This document shows, piece by piece, positions 25,819-34,847 of a stretch of DNA of 64,000 bases. The notes beneath the pieces are model-generated. The model did no database searches. It had not been told where the DNA came from and worked only from the letters and a program-made list of their open reading frames with translations. The stretch lies in assembly GCA_036562185.1 (NCBI GenBank), contig DATCKN010000120.1, positions 5,304 through 69,303 of the forward strand, written 5' to 3'. The translations under genes and the position numbers were made by a program. Positions within the stretch are counted from its first letter, which is position 1. Each line of letters opens with the position of its first letter. Source of the DNA: Thermoclostridium sp036562185. GTDB taxonomy: Bacteria > Bacillota > Clostridia > DSM-8532.

Positions 25819-25823
25819 AAAAA

Positions 25824-26369
25824 ATGTACCTGCCGGTTATTTTATTTTTTATTGCTGTTTTTGTATCTGTTCTGTTTATGAGCCTGAGGATATCCATTGA
25901 AGTAATTGCTGAAAATTCCGGAGTAACTTATTCGGTAAAAGGAATTATCCTTAAGTATATTAAAATAGCCGAAGTAAAAAGCGGCACAGAGAAGCCGAAG
26001 AAACCCCAAAAAGCAGAAAAGGAACGCGAGAAAATTCTTGGCATAATAAAAACAGCAATGAAAAAAAATAATGGCAAGATATTTCATATAGAAAAGCTTT
26101 CCCTCACAGGAACTTTTTCGGTTGATGATGCGGCTGCAAATGCAATTTTGTATGGTTTTTTTATTATCCTGTGGCAGTTTATTATTATTTTCCTCTCAGC
26201 ACACTTTACATTTGAACATCAAAATTACGGTCTTTATCCCGATTTTCAGAATGATAAAAATGAACTGATATTTCAAGTGATTTTGCGCGTGGTAATATTA
26301 AAGGCTTTATTGCTGGTGTTAACCTATTATTTTGAATCAAAGGTGAAAAATAAAAGAAAAGCTGAATAG
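25824..26369 (+). CDS. ytfI: YtfI-like DUF2953 protein
   Basis: A 181-residue membrane protein. An N-terminal helix (LPVILFFIAVFVSVLFMSL) is followed by a short beta domain (ISIEVIAENSGVTYSVKGIILKY), a Lys-rich linker and the DUF2953 region with a second hydrophobic segment (ILYGFFIILWQFIIIFLSA). Only the family is recognisable; function is unknown, but the gene regularly precedes ytfJ. GGAGGTG (25811-25817) favours ATG 25824 over GTG 25815. Confidence 0.75.
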   Translation: MYLPVILFFIAVFVSVLFMSLRISIEVIAENSGVTYSVKGIILKYIKIAEVKSGTEKPKKPQKAEKEREKILGIIKTAMKKNNGKIFHIEKLSLTGTFSVDDAAANAILYGFFIILWQFIIIFLSAHFTFEHQNYGLYPDFQNDKNELIFQVILRVVILKALLLVLTYYFESKVKNKRKAE

Positions 26370-26425
26370 TTTTATCTAATATTGTAAAGGATAATCATGG
26401 ATCCAAAAATTAAGGAGGTGGAAGG

Positions 26426-26878
26426 ATGGAAGCACATCCTATTGATGAATTGATGAAAACCGCCATGGAAAGCATTCGCGATATGGTGGATGTCAATACG
26501 ATTGTCGGTGACGCAGTCCAGACTGCTGACGATACTGTTATTATACCGGTTTCCCGTGTTACTTTCGGATTCGCTGCCGGAGGAGGAGACTACCAGGGAC
26601 AACGAGATTCCAGATCTGATTCCGATAAAGATGGTTTTCCCTTTGCAGGGGGCAGTGGTGCAGGTGTTAAAATACACCCTGTGGCTTTTCTTGTAGTAGG
26701 TAAAAACAATGCAATTAAACTTTTGCCTGTAGAGCACAATACTACCCTTGACCGTGTAATGGACTTTATATCAAGCATGTTGGATAAAATAGCCCCGATG
26801 GTTATGAACAAGAAGGAAGAAGAAGAGGAACGAAACAAGAATACAAAAGAGGAAAAGAAACAGCAGGAACCTTTTTAG
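26426..26878 (+). CDS. ytfJ: Sporulation protein YtfJ (GerW family)
   Basis: A 150-residue protein. Family motifs are HPIDELMKTAMESIRDMVDVNTIVGDAV, IIPVSRVTFGFAAGGGDY and GSGAGVKIHPVAFLVVG. GerW proteins are made in sporulating cells and affect spore germination. The C-terminus is a highly charged Lys/Glu tail, common in this family. GGAGGTGGAAGG precedes the ATG. A hairpin overlaps the stop codon. Confidence 0.92.
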   Translation: MEAHPIDELMKTAMESIRDMVDVNTIVGDAVQTADDTVIIPVSRVTFGFAAGGGDYQGQRDSRSDSDKDGFPFAGGSGAGVKIHPVAFLVVGKNNAIKLLPVEHNTTLDRVMDFISSMLDKIAPMVMNKKEEEEERNKNTKEEKKQQEPF

Positions 26879-26895
26879 TTCCTGCTGCCTCTTAA
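26861..26895 (+). terminator. Hairpin overlapping the ytfJ stop
   Basis: CAGCAGGAAC (26861-26870) and GTTCCTGCTG (26878-26887) form a perfect 10-bp stem around a loop holding the stop codon. Only a mixed CCTCTTAATTT follows, so termination is probable but not certain. Confidence 0.55.
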
Positions 26896-27027
26896 TTTCG
26901 TCCGTTATGGTCGTGCCTGGTTGGTGTAAGTCCGTAGTTGCCCTGATAGTGGGAAACACCTGGTCAATGACAGGGGTTTATATGGTTTACCTTTAATGCA
27001 AATTATCAGCGAAGTTGGTTTGAACTA

Positions 27028-27237
27028 TTATTGCTTGTTGGTTACATCATATTGAGGATACTGGTTTCCTGTATAGCTTTCAAAAACCTTTTTAACTATA
27101 TTACCACCGATTGTCCCAGCTTCTCTTGAAGTTAAGTCACCATTGTAACCCTGTTTAAGGTTAATACCTAACTGGTTGGCAATCTCAAATTTCATGTTAT
27201 CAAAAGAAGTTCTGCTGTTGGAATTGCTTCTTGCCAT
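27028..27237 (-). CDS. Alpha/beta-type small acid-soluble spore protein
   Basis: A 69-residue DNA-binding protein that coats and protects spore DNA. The two conserved blocks are KFEIANQLGINL and GDLTSREAGTIGGNIVKKV, the second being the SASP signature. The Glu-Ile-Ala site in the first block is where the germination protease cuts. The RBS GGAGGTG lies 9-10 bases upstream. It is a monocistronic gene convergent with ytfJ and divergent from the flagellar operon. Confidence 0.96.
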   Translation of the reverse strand: MARSNSNSRTSFDNMKFEIANQLGINLKQGYNGDLTSREAGTIGGNIVKKVFESYTGNQYPQYDVTNKQ

Positions 27238-27295
27238 CTTTTTTTCACCTCCTCACTACCTATTATGGCTGAAAGCTGAATTTATATAAGTAGTA

Positions 27296-27325
27296 AGTTA
27301 TGGTGCAATTGGCTTACATCTTACA
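27296..27325 (-). promoter_or_regulatory. Possible sigma-G promoter of the SASP gene
   Basis: On the minus strand TGTAAG (27325-27320), a 17-base spacer and CATAACT (27302-27296) partly match the forespore consensus (TGAATA, CATACTA). The assignment relies mainly on the known sigma-G control of SASP genes. Confidence 0.35.
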
Positions 27326-27395
27326 AAATATTCAATTAAATTTTAAATTTGCCGATTTATATATACAGTATTCCATAAAAAATTGTAAAATAACA

Positions 27396-27453
27396 CAAAT
27401 TTCGATAGTTTATTAACATACTTTTGTTGTATTTCGAAATTTGGTGTGATAAT
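27396..27453 (+). promoter_or_regulatory. Flagellar operon promoter with inverted repeat
   Basis: TTGTTG (27424-27429) and GATAAT (27448-27453) are separated by 18 bases; TG at 27446-27447 region forms an extended -10 (TGTGATAAT). Around the -35, CAAATTTCGA (27396-27405) and TCGAAATTTG (27434-27443) form a perfect 10-bp inverted repeat 28 bases apart, and ATTTCGAAAT (27431-27440) is itself palindromic. This suggests an operator. flgB starts 68 bases downstream. Confidence 0.5.
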
Positions 27454-27520
27454 ATAACAATAGATAGCTTAATAAATATACATTTTTTAACATAAGAGAA
27501 ATATTAAGGGGTGATGAATT

Positions 27521-27901
27521 TTGGTAAGCAAATTATTATTTTCCAATGAACAGATAGAGAAAGCATTGGATGTTGCTTGGAAACGCAATGAAATCATCTC
27601 TGAGAATATTGCTAATGTTGATACACCTGGATATAAAAGAAAAGATGTTCAATTTAAGGAGTATTTCACTTCTGAATTAAAAAACAGCAGCATTTCTAAT
27701 TCAAAATCAAAACTAGCGAATAGCGAAAACATAAGGGTAATTTATGATAACAGTAATTACAGTTATCGCCTTGATGGCAATAATGTAGACCCTGAAAGAG
27801 AAATGGCTATTATGGCTGAAAATACAATTAGATACTTTACTCTTATAAATCGCTTAAGCAGTCAGTTCAGTAAAATTAGAACGATTATAAAAGGGGGCTA
27901 A
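27521..27901 (+). CDS. flgB: Flagellar basal-body rod protein FlgB
   Basis: A 126-residue proximal rod subunit. The N-terminal rod/hook signature is KRNEIISENIANVDTPGYKRKDV, and the C-terminus is the usual helical segment (MAIMAENTIRYFTLINRLSSQFSKIRTII). The start is TTG 27521 with AAGGGG (27506-27511) upstream; no in-frame ATG gives the conserved N-terminus. First gene of the flagellar operon. Confidence 0.95.
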   Translation: MVSKLLFSNEQIEKALDVAWKRNEIISENIANVDTPGYKRKDVQFKEYFTSELKNSSISNSKSKLANSENIRVIYDNSNYSYRLDGNNVDPEREMAIMAENTIRYFTLINRLSSQFSKIRTIIKGG

Positions 27902-27907
27902 TATAAG

Positions 27908-28357
27908 GTGGGTTTTTTCAGTGCATTGCATGCCAGCGCGTCTGCTTTGACTGCGCAAAGGCTAAGAATGGATATTATTTCGGAAAATATTGCAAATGTT
28001 AATACTACACGTACAGAAGAGGGAACACCATATCGAAGAAAAACTGTTATTTTTGAAGCCCAACAAGGAAACACTCCATTTTCTGCATATCTTTCAAGTG
28101 TCAGCAAAAAATTAATCAGCAATGGCAATGGTGGTGTTCGTGTATCAGCCATAGTTGAAGATCAAACGCCTTTTAAGAGCGTATATGATCCCGGACATCC
28201 TGATGCAGATGAAAACGGAATGGTTCAGATGCCTAATGTTGATGTTGTAACCGAAATGGTGAACCTGATTTCAGCTTCAAGAGCATACGAAGCAAATATC
28301 ACTTCTATCGAAGTGACTAAATCCATGGCATTGAAAGCACTGGAGATAGGCAGATAA
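27908..28357 (+). CDS. flgC: Flagellar basal-body rod protein FlgC
   Basis: A 149-residue rod subunit. MDIISENIANVNTTRTEEGTPYRRK and the C-terminal VDVVTEMVNLISASRAYEANIT are rod-family motifs. It forms the proximal rod with FlgB and FlgF-type proteins. GTG 27908 is the start, with GGGGGCT about 9 bases upstream. Six bases separate it from flgB. Confidence 0.95.
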   Translation: MGFFSALHASASALTAQRLRMDIISENIANVNTTRTEEGTPYRRKTVIFEAQQGNTPFSAYLSSVSKKLISNGNGGVRVSAIVEDQTPFKSVYDPGHPDADENGMVQMPNVDVVTEMVNLISASRAYEANITSIEVTKSMALKALEIGR

Positions 28358-28398
28358 GTATCGAACCATCTTATATTAATATTAGGGGGAGATAAAGG

Positions 28399-28698
28399 AT
28401 GAGTGTTACGGGAATATCATCTGTTATAGATAATATTTCGTTTCAGAGTACTTTGAATAAAGGTTCGGAGCAAGAGAAAATAAGCTTTAAAGATGTGCTG
28501 ATGAATGAGATCTACAAAGTAAGCGAGCTTGAAAAAACAGCTGATGCTATTACTTCAGATTTTATTTCGGGAAAAACTGACAATATCCATTCGGTAATAA
28601 TTGCAGCTGAGAAGGCTTCTATTACACTGCAGTTAATGGTTGAAATACGCGACAAGGTACTTGAAGCATATAACGAAATAATGAGGATGCAGGTTTAA
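28399..28698 (+). CDS. fliE: Flagellar hook-basal body complex protein FliE
   Basis: A 99-residue helical protein linking the MS ring to the rod. The C-terminal half with FISGKTDNIHSVIIAAEKASITLQLMVEIRDKVLEAYNEIMRMQV is the FliE signature, here quoted only by its key parts: HSVIIAAEKA, LMVEIRDKV and MRMQV. GGGGGAGA precedes ATG 28399. The position between flgC and fliF is canonical. Confidence 0.93.
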   Translation: MSVTGISSVIDNISFQSTLNKGSEQEKISFKDVLMNEIYKVSELEKTADAITSDFISGKTDNIHSVIIAAEKASITLQLMVEIRDKVLEAYNEIMRMQV

Positions 28699-28756
28699 TC
28701 ACCTTTGACAGTCAAAAAAATTAACAAAAGAAGAAGCCGCTCTGGAGGGAAAGGAA

Positions 28757-30328
28757 ATGCCGGAAGGGTTAGTTAATCTATGGAATAAAATCAAGGGTTA
28801 TTGGAATGACTTGGATAAAGGCCAAAAAACCCGTTTGTACATAACAGCAGGAGTAATAGTTGCAGCAATAGCAGTAACATTGATTTTTGTTTTAAGAACA
28901 ACTTATGTACCGCTTCTTGAAAGTGGAAATGAGTATGATCTTCAGGCTATAGTGGAATATCTTAATTCTAATGGAATAAAATATAAAAAAGCCAGTAACC
29001 AGATTTACGTCGACAGTAAGAAGAAGCAGGATATTGAATTCGATCTCGCAAGCGAGGTTGGAGTTATAAGTCCTGATGTTATTTTTGATCAAAGCTGGTC
29101 AAAGCTGTCTCTCACAGTTACTGAGGAGGACAAGGAAAAACTTTGGAAACAGTTTGAACAAAATAACCTGGTATATAAACTGAAAAAGTTTGAAAATGTA
29201 ATTGATGCATCTGTTCAGTATACAAAACCTGAAAAAACATATTGGTCTTATAAGAATGAGTCATCATCTGATAAGGGCTCTGCTTTTGTTGCACTGAAAA
29301 CAAAAGCGCCTTTAACATCGGAACAGATAGAGGCTGCTGTTCGTATAGTGGCTGCATCAATAGGCATTCCTCAGGAAAATATAACCATTGTAGACCAAAA
29401 TTTGAATCCGCTGAATCTTACACAAAGCGATTTATCCTATGATGCAAACTCGCAGGAAGAGATGAGACGCAACAGGGAACTTGAACTTGAGCAGAAAGTC
29501 TACAAGCATTTTAAAGTTGGTATAGCCCAAAATGCACATTTTGATACTATGAGTGTTACAGTCAGCGCAAAACTTGATTTTGACACTTTAAACAGTACTG
29601 AAATCCAATACAGTGCTCCGGATAGCGATGGCGAAGGCTTCATAAAAAGCAAGGAAACTTTGGAAGAAAAAATGCAGGGAAGCCAATCCGGACAAGCACC
29701 CGGACTGGACTCAAATCCGGGAACGGCTACATATCAGATAGGATCAGAAGGTGTTTCTTCATACAAAAAAGAGCATAACATAGAGGAACGCATATTCAAC
29801 GAAAAGCAGATCGAAAGCAGAAAGGCTTTAGGGAAACTGATTCCGGAAGAAACAAAAGCTTCCATAACGCTTTGGTACGGGCACAAGGTAGAAAATGCCG
29901 ACGCGCTGACCAGCGAATACATTGAGCAGATAAAACAGGATGCAGGATATGCAATGGGTATACCCACATCAAATATTTCGGTAAGTGTTCAAAAACTTGC
30001 TCCTGAAGTAGTATCTGAGATTGAACCCTCAGAATTTGAAAACTTTGTAGAAAAATACGGTCTTTACATATTAATGATAATTCTTCTTGCAATTATGGCC
30101 ATTCTGATGATTCCAAGGAGAAAGAAAGTTGAGCAGGAAATAGTTCCCGAAGCTCTTGGCGAGGCTGCACTGGCTGGAACTCAGTTCACAGTCGCTGATA
30201 CAAAGCAGAAATTGCCTGATATCGATTTTGAAGAAAAAGACGAATTTAAGCGGCAGATACAGAGATTTGTGGAAACAAAGCCTGATGCAGTTGCACAGCT
30301 GCTTAGAAACTGGCTTTCTGAAGATTAG
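28757..30328 (+). CDS. fliF: Flagellar MS-ring protein FliF
   Basis: A 523-residue inner-membrane ring protein, normal length. Membrane helices are at about 26-46 (YITAGVIVAAIAVTLIFVL) and about 434-452 (LYILMIILLAIMAILMIP). Between them is the periplasmic-type ring-building region (LLESGNEYDLQAIVEYLNS, QNLVYKLKKFENVIDASVQ). The C-terminal cytoplasmic tail (VETKPDAVAQLLRNWLSED) is the FliG-binding part. Confidence 0.96.
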   Translation: MPEGLVNLWNKIKGYWNDLDKGQKTRLYITAGVIVAAIAVTLIFVLRTTYVPLLESGNEYDLQAIVEYLNSNGIKYKKASNQIYVDSKKKQDIEFDLASEVGVISPDVIFDQSWSKLSLTVTEEDKEKLWKQFEQNNLVYKLKKFENVIDASVQYTKPEKTYWSYKNESSSDKGSAFVALKTKAPLTSEQIEAAVRIVAASIGIPQENITIVDQNLNPLNLTQSDLSYDANSQEEMRRNRELELEQKVYKHFKVGIAQNAHFDTMSVTVSAKLDFDTLNSTEIQYSAPDSDGEGFIKSKETLEEKMQGSQSGQAPGLDSNPGTATYQIGSEGVSSYKKEHNIEERIFNEKQIESRKALGKLIPEETKASITLWYGHKVENADALTSEYIEQIKQDAGYAMGIPTSNISVSVQKLAPEVVSEIEPSEFENFVEKYGLYILMIILLAIMAILMIPRRKKVEQEIVPEALGEAALAGTQFTVADTKQKLPDIDFEEKDEFKRQIQRFVETKPDAVAQLLRNWLSED

Positions 30329-30346
30329 AATTAAGGAGTGGAACAT

Positions 30347-31366
30347 ATGGCAGTTGGAAGTAGTACCAGAGAATACTCGGGAAGAGAAAAAGCAGCTATG
30401 CTATTAATAACCCTCGGTCCGGAGTTATCCTCTAAAATTTTCAAACACCTTAAAGAGGATGAAATCGAACAGTTAACACTGGAAATTGCAAATATACGCA
30501 GTGTTTCACCTCAGGACAGGGAAAAAATACTTGAGGAGTTCTATCAGATTTGCCTGGCTCAGGAGTATATTGCCGAGGGTGGTATCGGGTATGCTAAGGA
30601 TGTTCTGGAAAAAGCTCTGGGTACTGAAAAAGCAATGGAAATTATTAATAAGCTCACCGTTTCATTGCAGGTCAGGCCGTTTGATTTTGTCAGAAAGGCC
30701 GATCCGTCCCAAATTCTTAATTTTATTCAGAGTGAGCACCCCCAGACAATTGCACTCATTTTAGCATACTTAAAACCTCAGCAGGCTGCGGTTGTCCTTT
30801 CATCACTACCTCAGGAAAAACAGGCTGATGTTGCAAAGCGTATTGCACAAATGGACAGAACATCTCCTGAGATAATAAAGGAAGTGGAAAGGATACTTGA
30901 AAAGAAACTTTCATCTCTTGTTGTAGAGGACTACACTGCAACAGGAGGCTTGCAGTCAATAGTTGACATATTAAACTCTGTAGATCGCAGTACCGAGAAG
31001 TATATTATGGAGACATTGGAAATAGAAGACTCGGATCTTGCAGAGGAAATACGGAAAAGAATGTTTGTATTCGAAGATATATTGCAGCTTGATAACCGTT
31101 CGATCCAGCGCTTCCTGCGTGAAGTTGACAATTATCAGCTTGCTGTCGCATTGAAGGGTGCAACCGAGGAAGTGCAAAACGTTATATTCAGCAATATGTC
31201 TAAGCGTCTGGCCGAAATGATTAAAGAAGACATTGAGTTTATGGGGCCTGTGCGTCTTAAAGATGTTGAAGAGGCACAGCAGAAGATTGTCAATGTGATA
31301 AGAAAACTTGAGGATGCTGGTGAAATCATTATTTCAAGAGGCGGGGGAGACGAAATAATTGTATAA
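30347..31366 (+). CDS. fliG: Flagellar motor switch protein FliG
   Basis: A 339-residue C-ring protein that couples the stator to rotor torque and switches direction. GREKAAMLLITLGPELSSKIF is the N-terminal domain that binds FliF; EHPQTIALILAYLKPQQAA is the middle EHPQ motif; the C-terminal domain includes DNRSIQRFLREVDNYQLAVALKGA with the charged torque residues. ATG 30347 follows AAGGAG; an in-frame GTG 30338 overlaps that RBS and is unlikely. Confidence 0.97.
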   Translation: MAVGSSTREYSGREKAAMLLITLGPELSSKIFKHLKEDEIEQLTLEIANIRSVSPQDREKILEEFYQICLAQEYIAEGGIGYAKDVLEKALGTEKAMEIINKLTVSLQVRPFDFVRKADPSQILNFIQSEHPQTIALILAYLKPQQAAVVLSSLPQEKQADVAKRIAQMDRTSPEIIKEVERILEKKLSSLVVEDYTATGGLQSIVDILNSVDRSTEKYIMETLEIEDSDLAEEIRKRMFVFEDILQLDNRSIQRFLREVDNYQLAVALKGATEEVQNVIFSNMSKRLAEMIKEDIEFMGPVRLKDVEEAQQKIVNVIRKLEDAGEIIISRGGGDEIIV

Positions 31367-32147
31367 CGGGTACGGTAATGTATTAAAAAGCTATCAGATA
31401 AACATGGGAATACCTTATCAGGTTAAGGTAAAGCAAAAGGAGACGGCATCTCCTGTTGTTGAAGAGAAAGTGCCTGAAGTGGATATTAAGCCTAAAGCCG
31501 ATGAAATTCTGGAAAATGCCAGGAAGGAAGCAGAAAGAATAGTTAATGAAGCCAGGCTTGAGGCTGAAATGATAATAACTTCAGCCAATGAAAAGGTTGC
31601 CGCCCGTGTTAAGGAAGCTGAGCAGAAGGCAAGGGAGGATGGTTATAAATACGGCGAGTCTCTTGCAATGCAGCAATATCAAAATTTAATAAATGAAGCC
31701 GAAGAAATAAAGCAAAAGGCTATAGAGTTTCATGATAATACCATTTCCGGGCTTGAAAGCGAAATTGTAGAAATGGTTATACAAATAGCAAGAAAGGTTA
31801 TTGGTACAGAACTTACCCAAAACAGGGATGTAATCCTTGGTTTAATCAGAAATGCCTTATCTGCAACTTCAACCACCGATAAGATACTGATTTGTGTAAG
31901 CGCCGATGATTATGATTATGTTGTTGAGAACAAGGAAAAGGTTGCAGAGGGAATTAAGGGGATAAGAGGATTTGATATAATTAAGGATAATTCCCTGAAA
32001 AAAGGCGAATGTTTTATTGACACCGGGTTGGGAACGGTGGACAGCAGTATAGAAATACAGCTTCATGCTGTGGAAAGCACGTTAAGGGATTTGCTTGGTA
32101 GATTCGGTGAAGAAGAAATAAACAATACAAAAGATGAAAATCAGTAG
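31359..32147 (+). CDS. fliH: Flagellar assembly protein FliH
   Basis: A 262-residue regulator of the export ATPase FliI. An Ala/Glu/Lys-rich coiled-coil (AEEILENARKEAERIVNEA-like, about 45-130) leads to the C-terminal FliH/YscL domain (EIVEMVIQIARKVIGTEL, DDYDYVVENKEKV). The start appears to be TTG 31359, overlapping the fliG stop, with GGGGGAG about 10 bases upstream. An internal ATG at residue 16 is an alternative start. Confidence 0.9.
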   Translation: MYNGYGNVLKSYQINMGIPYQVKVKQKETASPVVEEKVPEVDIKPKADEILENARKEAERIVNEARLEAEMIITSANEKVAARVKEAEQKAREDGYKYGESLAMQQYQNLINEAEEIKQKAIEFHDNTISGLESEIVEMVIQIARKVIGTELTQNRDVILGLIRNALSATSTTDKILICVSADDYDYVVENKEKVAEGIKGIRGFDIIKDNSLKKGECFIDTGLGTVDSSIEIQLHAVESTLRDLLGRFGEEEINNTKDENQ

Positions 32148-32156
32148 TTACAGAGG

Positions 32157-33488
32157 ATGTATATGATAGCTCCAATAAGTCTGGATAAATATAAGCAAGC
32201 GATTTCAAGCAAACGTTTCGTTTGCATGAAAGGTCAGGTTACAAAGGTAGTAGGTTTGACAATTGAATCTGCAGGCCCTGAAACAAGGGTTGGTGAACTG
32301 TGTCGCATCATAAATCCCAGGGATGATCAGGAAGTCCTGGCAGAGGTTGTGGGGTTTCGTGATAACCATGTTCTGTTAATGCCTCTTGGTGAAATGACCG
32401 GAATTGGCCCGGGAAACCAGGTAATTGCAACAGGCGCGGAATTACAGGTACGGGTTGGGCATGGCCTTCTTGGAAGGGTATTGGACGGTCTGGGAAATCC
32501 TATAGACGGAAAAGGCAATATTCAGCCCGATGGGTTTTACCCCGTGGAAAACGTACCTCCCCATCCGTTGAAGCGGCCACGGATACATCAGGTGCTGCCT
32601 CTTGGTGTTAAATGTATTGATGGCATGTTAACGCTGGGCAAGGGGCAAAGACTAGGGATTTTTGCAGGAAGCGGCGTGGGAAAAAGTACGTTAATTGGAA
32701 TGATTGCCAGAAACACAAAGGCCGACATTATTGTTATAGCCTTAATTGGTGAACGTGGCAGGGAAGTTAGGGATTTTCTTGAAAGAGACCTTACAGACGA
32801 AGGATTAAAACGCTCGGTCGTTGTTGTGGCAACTTCCGATCAGCCTGCATTAATAAGAAAAAAAGGAGCTTATGTAGCAACTGCAATTGCGGAATACTTC
32901 CGTGACTGTGGTTATGATGTGCTCCTGCTTATGGATTCTTTGACCCGGTTTTCAATGGCACAACGTGAAATAGGCCTTTCCATTGGTGAGCCGCCAGTCT
33001 CAAGGGGATATACGCCTTCGGTATTTTCCACGATGCCCAAATTGCTTGAACGCTCAGGAACTTCGGATAAGGGATCAATAACCGGTTTATACACAGTGCT
33101 GGTTGACGGTGATGACATGACCGAGCCGGTAACTGATACGGCAAGAAGTATACTTGACGGGCACGTTGTTTTGTCAAGAAGCATGGCACACAGGAATCAC
33201 TATCCTGCCATTGATGTATTGGGAAGCATCAGCCGTGTTATGAGCGATATAGTAACCAGCGAGCATAAAAAGCTGGCAGGAGAGATTCGGAAAAATCTTG
33301 CCGTCTACAGAGAAGCAGAAGACCTTATAAACGTTGGTGCTTACGTGAAGGGAAGCAATCCCGAAATAGACAGGGCAATTTCTGTTATTGGCGGTATAAA
33401 TGCTTTTCTCACACAGGGCGTAACAGAAAAGTTTGATTTTGAAGAAACCCTTATGTTAATGAAAAAAGCAGTGGAGGGTAATGGGTGA
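32157..33488 (+). CDS. fliI: Flagellum-specific ATPase FliI
   Basis: A 443-residue ATPase of the type III flagellar export apparatus, related to F1 beta subunits. Walker A GSGVGKSTLIGMIAR is near 170-184, then VIALIGERGREVRDFLERDL, LLLMDSLTRFSMAQREIGL (Walker B region) and the family's SRGYTPSVFSTMPKLLERSG. It associates with FliH and FliJ encoded on either side. Confidence 0.97.
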   Translation: MYMIAPISLDKYKQAISSKRFVCMKGQVTKVVGLTIESAGPETRVGELCRIINPRDDQEVLAEVVGFRDNHVLLMPLGEMTGIGPGNQVIATGAELQVRVGHGLLGRVLDGLGNPIDGKGNIQPDGFYPVENVPPHPLKRPRIHQVLPLGVKCIDGMLTLGKGQRLGIFAGSGVGKSTLIGMIARNTKADIIVIALIGERGREVRDFLERDLTDEGLKRSVVVVATSDQPALIRKKGAYVATAIAEYFRDCGYDVLLLMDSLTRFSMAQREIGLSIGEPPVSRGYTPSVFSTMPKLLERSGTSDKGSITGLYTVLVDGDDMTEPVTDTARSILDGHVVLSRSMAHRNHYPAIDVLGSISRVMSDIVTSEHKKLAGEIRKNLAVYREAEDLINVGAYVKGSNPEIDRAISVIGGINAFLTQGVTEKFDFEETLMLMKKAVEGNG

Positions 33489-33943
33489 TGGCCCGGTTTA
33501 AATTCAGGCTTCAAACTTTTCTGAATGTGAAAGAAATGATGGAAAAGAACATCAGGAATGAGCTCGGTATTGCAGTTCAGCAATACCAATACCAATTATC
33601 GGTACTGTCGGATATCAGGCGGGAAATCAGCGACCAGCAGGAAGAATTCAGGAAAGAGGGAGTGTCTGAAACTACGCCTTTGAAACTTAAACAGCGGTTG
33701 GAGTATATCAAGGCAGTTCAAAAAAAAGAAAGAATACAGACGGACAGGGTTAATGAAGAGAAGAGAAATGTCGATAAAATTAGAAAAAGATTGACAGAAG
33801 TAATGAAAGAGAAAAAGATACTGGAAAACCTAAAAGAAAGGCAATTAGTTGAGTTCAGAAAGGAGCAGGAGAAAAAACAACAATTAGTCGTTGACGAAAT
33901 TGTAAGCTTTAAAGAAACTGTAACACCACAAAATGAACTATAG
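33488..33943 (+). CDS. fliJ: Flagellar export protein FliJ
   Basis: A 151-residue, almost wholly coiled-coil protein that begins FKFRLQTFLNVKEMMEKN, the FliJ N-terminal motif. It acts as the central stalk-like part of the FliHIJ complex. ATG 33488 overlaps the fliI stop; an in-frame GTG three bases earlier is also possible. Confidence 0.9.
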   Translation: MARFKFRLQTFLNVKEMMEKNIRNELGIAVQQYQYQLSVLSDIRREISDQQEEFRKEGVSETTPLKLKQRLEYIKAVQKKERIQTDRVNEEKRNVDKIRKRLTEVMKEKKILENLKERQLVEFRKEQEKKQQLVVDEIVSFKETVTPQNEL

Positions 33944-33953
33944 GAGATCAACA

Positions 33954-34778
33954 ATGGCTCAGAATGTTAGGACAATAGCACCACGAATAAAAAGAAGCGA
34001 TAAGAAAGAAACGAAATCAGTTATATTGGACGGACTATTGACTATTTTAGTGTCAATACTTATCGTTCTTATTATTTTCGGAGGCGCTTTTTATTATCTT
34101 TTAAAGAATAATATAGGCGGCCTTGGGGAATATTTCAGGCCAAGCATTGAGAGAATACCTGTTTTAAAACTGGCGCTTCCGCCACTGCCTGATACTGAAG
34201 ACCCCTATGATCCAAAACACCTGACCCAGCAGGAATTTGTAGAAAAATATAATGAGCTAAGAACTGCAAACAAAGAACTGAGTGAGCAGTTGGAAATGGC
34301 CAATAAGCGTATTTCCGACCTCGAAAAGGAAAGGGAGCAATGGGCGTCTAAGGCAGAAGAGGCTCAGGCTATACTTGATAAAAATGAAGAAACCTATAAA
34401 AAGATCCTTGAACAAATGGAGCAGATGGAAAAAGAGAGAAAAGAACTGGACAGGCTCATAGCTATGGGAAATACCGCTGCTTTTGCAAACTATTATGAAA
34501 AAATGAATCCTGAAAATGCACGGGAGCTTTACAGCGAAATTGCCAAAAAGGAAGCTGTAAAAGAGAATTACAAAAATCTGGCAACACCATATACCGAAAT
34601 GGAGCCTGCCAATGCTGCTGCTATTTTAACCGAACTCGGCAAAAAGGATATGGAACTTGTAGTTAACCTGTTTGAAGCTATGAAAAACGATGTAAAAGCA
34701 GAGATCATTGAAAACATGGATCCTGCATTTGCGGCAGAAGTCATGAAGAATATTGCCGACAAAAAAATTTCAGATTAA
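33954..34778 (+). CDS. Flagellar MotE-like protein (MgtE N-domain)
   Basis: A 274-residue protein with one membrane helix (TILVSILIVLIIFGGAFYYLL, about 30-50), a long extracytoplasmic or periplasmic coiled-coil (about 105-170), and a C-terminal MgtE_N-type helical repeat (TEMEPANAAAILTELGKKD and ENMDPAFAAEVMKNIADKK). Proteins of this plan sit in clostridial and Bacillus (FlaA locus, YlxF) flagellar operons between fliJ and fliK. It probably acts near the motor or export gate. AGGAGA stands before ATG 33954. Confidence 0.8.
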   Translation: MAQNVRTIAPRIKRSDKKETKSVILDGLLTILVSILIVLIIFGGAFYYLLKNNIGGLGEYFRPSIERIPVLKLALPPLPDTEDPYDPKHLTQQEFVEKYNELRTANKELSEQLEMANKRISDLEKEREQWASKAEEAQAILDKNEETYKKILEQMEQMEKERKELDRLIAMGNTAAFANYYEKMNPENARELYSEIAKKEAVKENYKNLATPYTEMEPANAAAILTELGKKDMELVVNLFEAMKNDVKAEIIENMDPAFAAEVMKNIADKKISD

Positions 34779-34782
34779 AAGG

Positions 34783-34814
34783 CTTCATTCACGCTTATAC
34801 AGCGTTTAATGAAG
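34783..34814 (+). other. Hairpin between the MotE-like gene and fliK
   Basis: CTTCATT pairs with AATGAAG, with inner CGCT/AGCG around TATAC. No T-run follows, so it is more likely an mRNA stability or processing element than a terminator. Confidence 0.5.
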
Positions 34815-34847
34815 AAATAAAGTATCGGATGGAGGAAGGAGGTGTGG

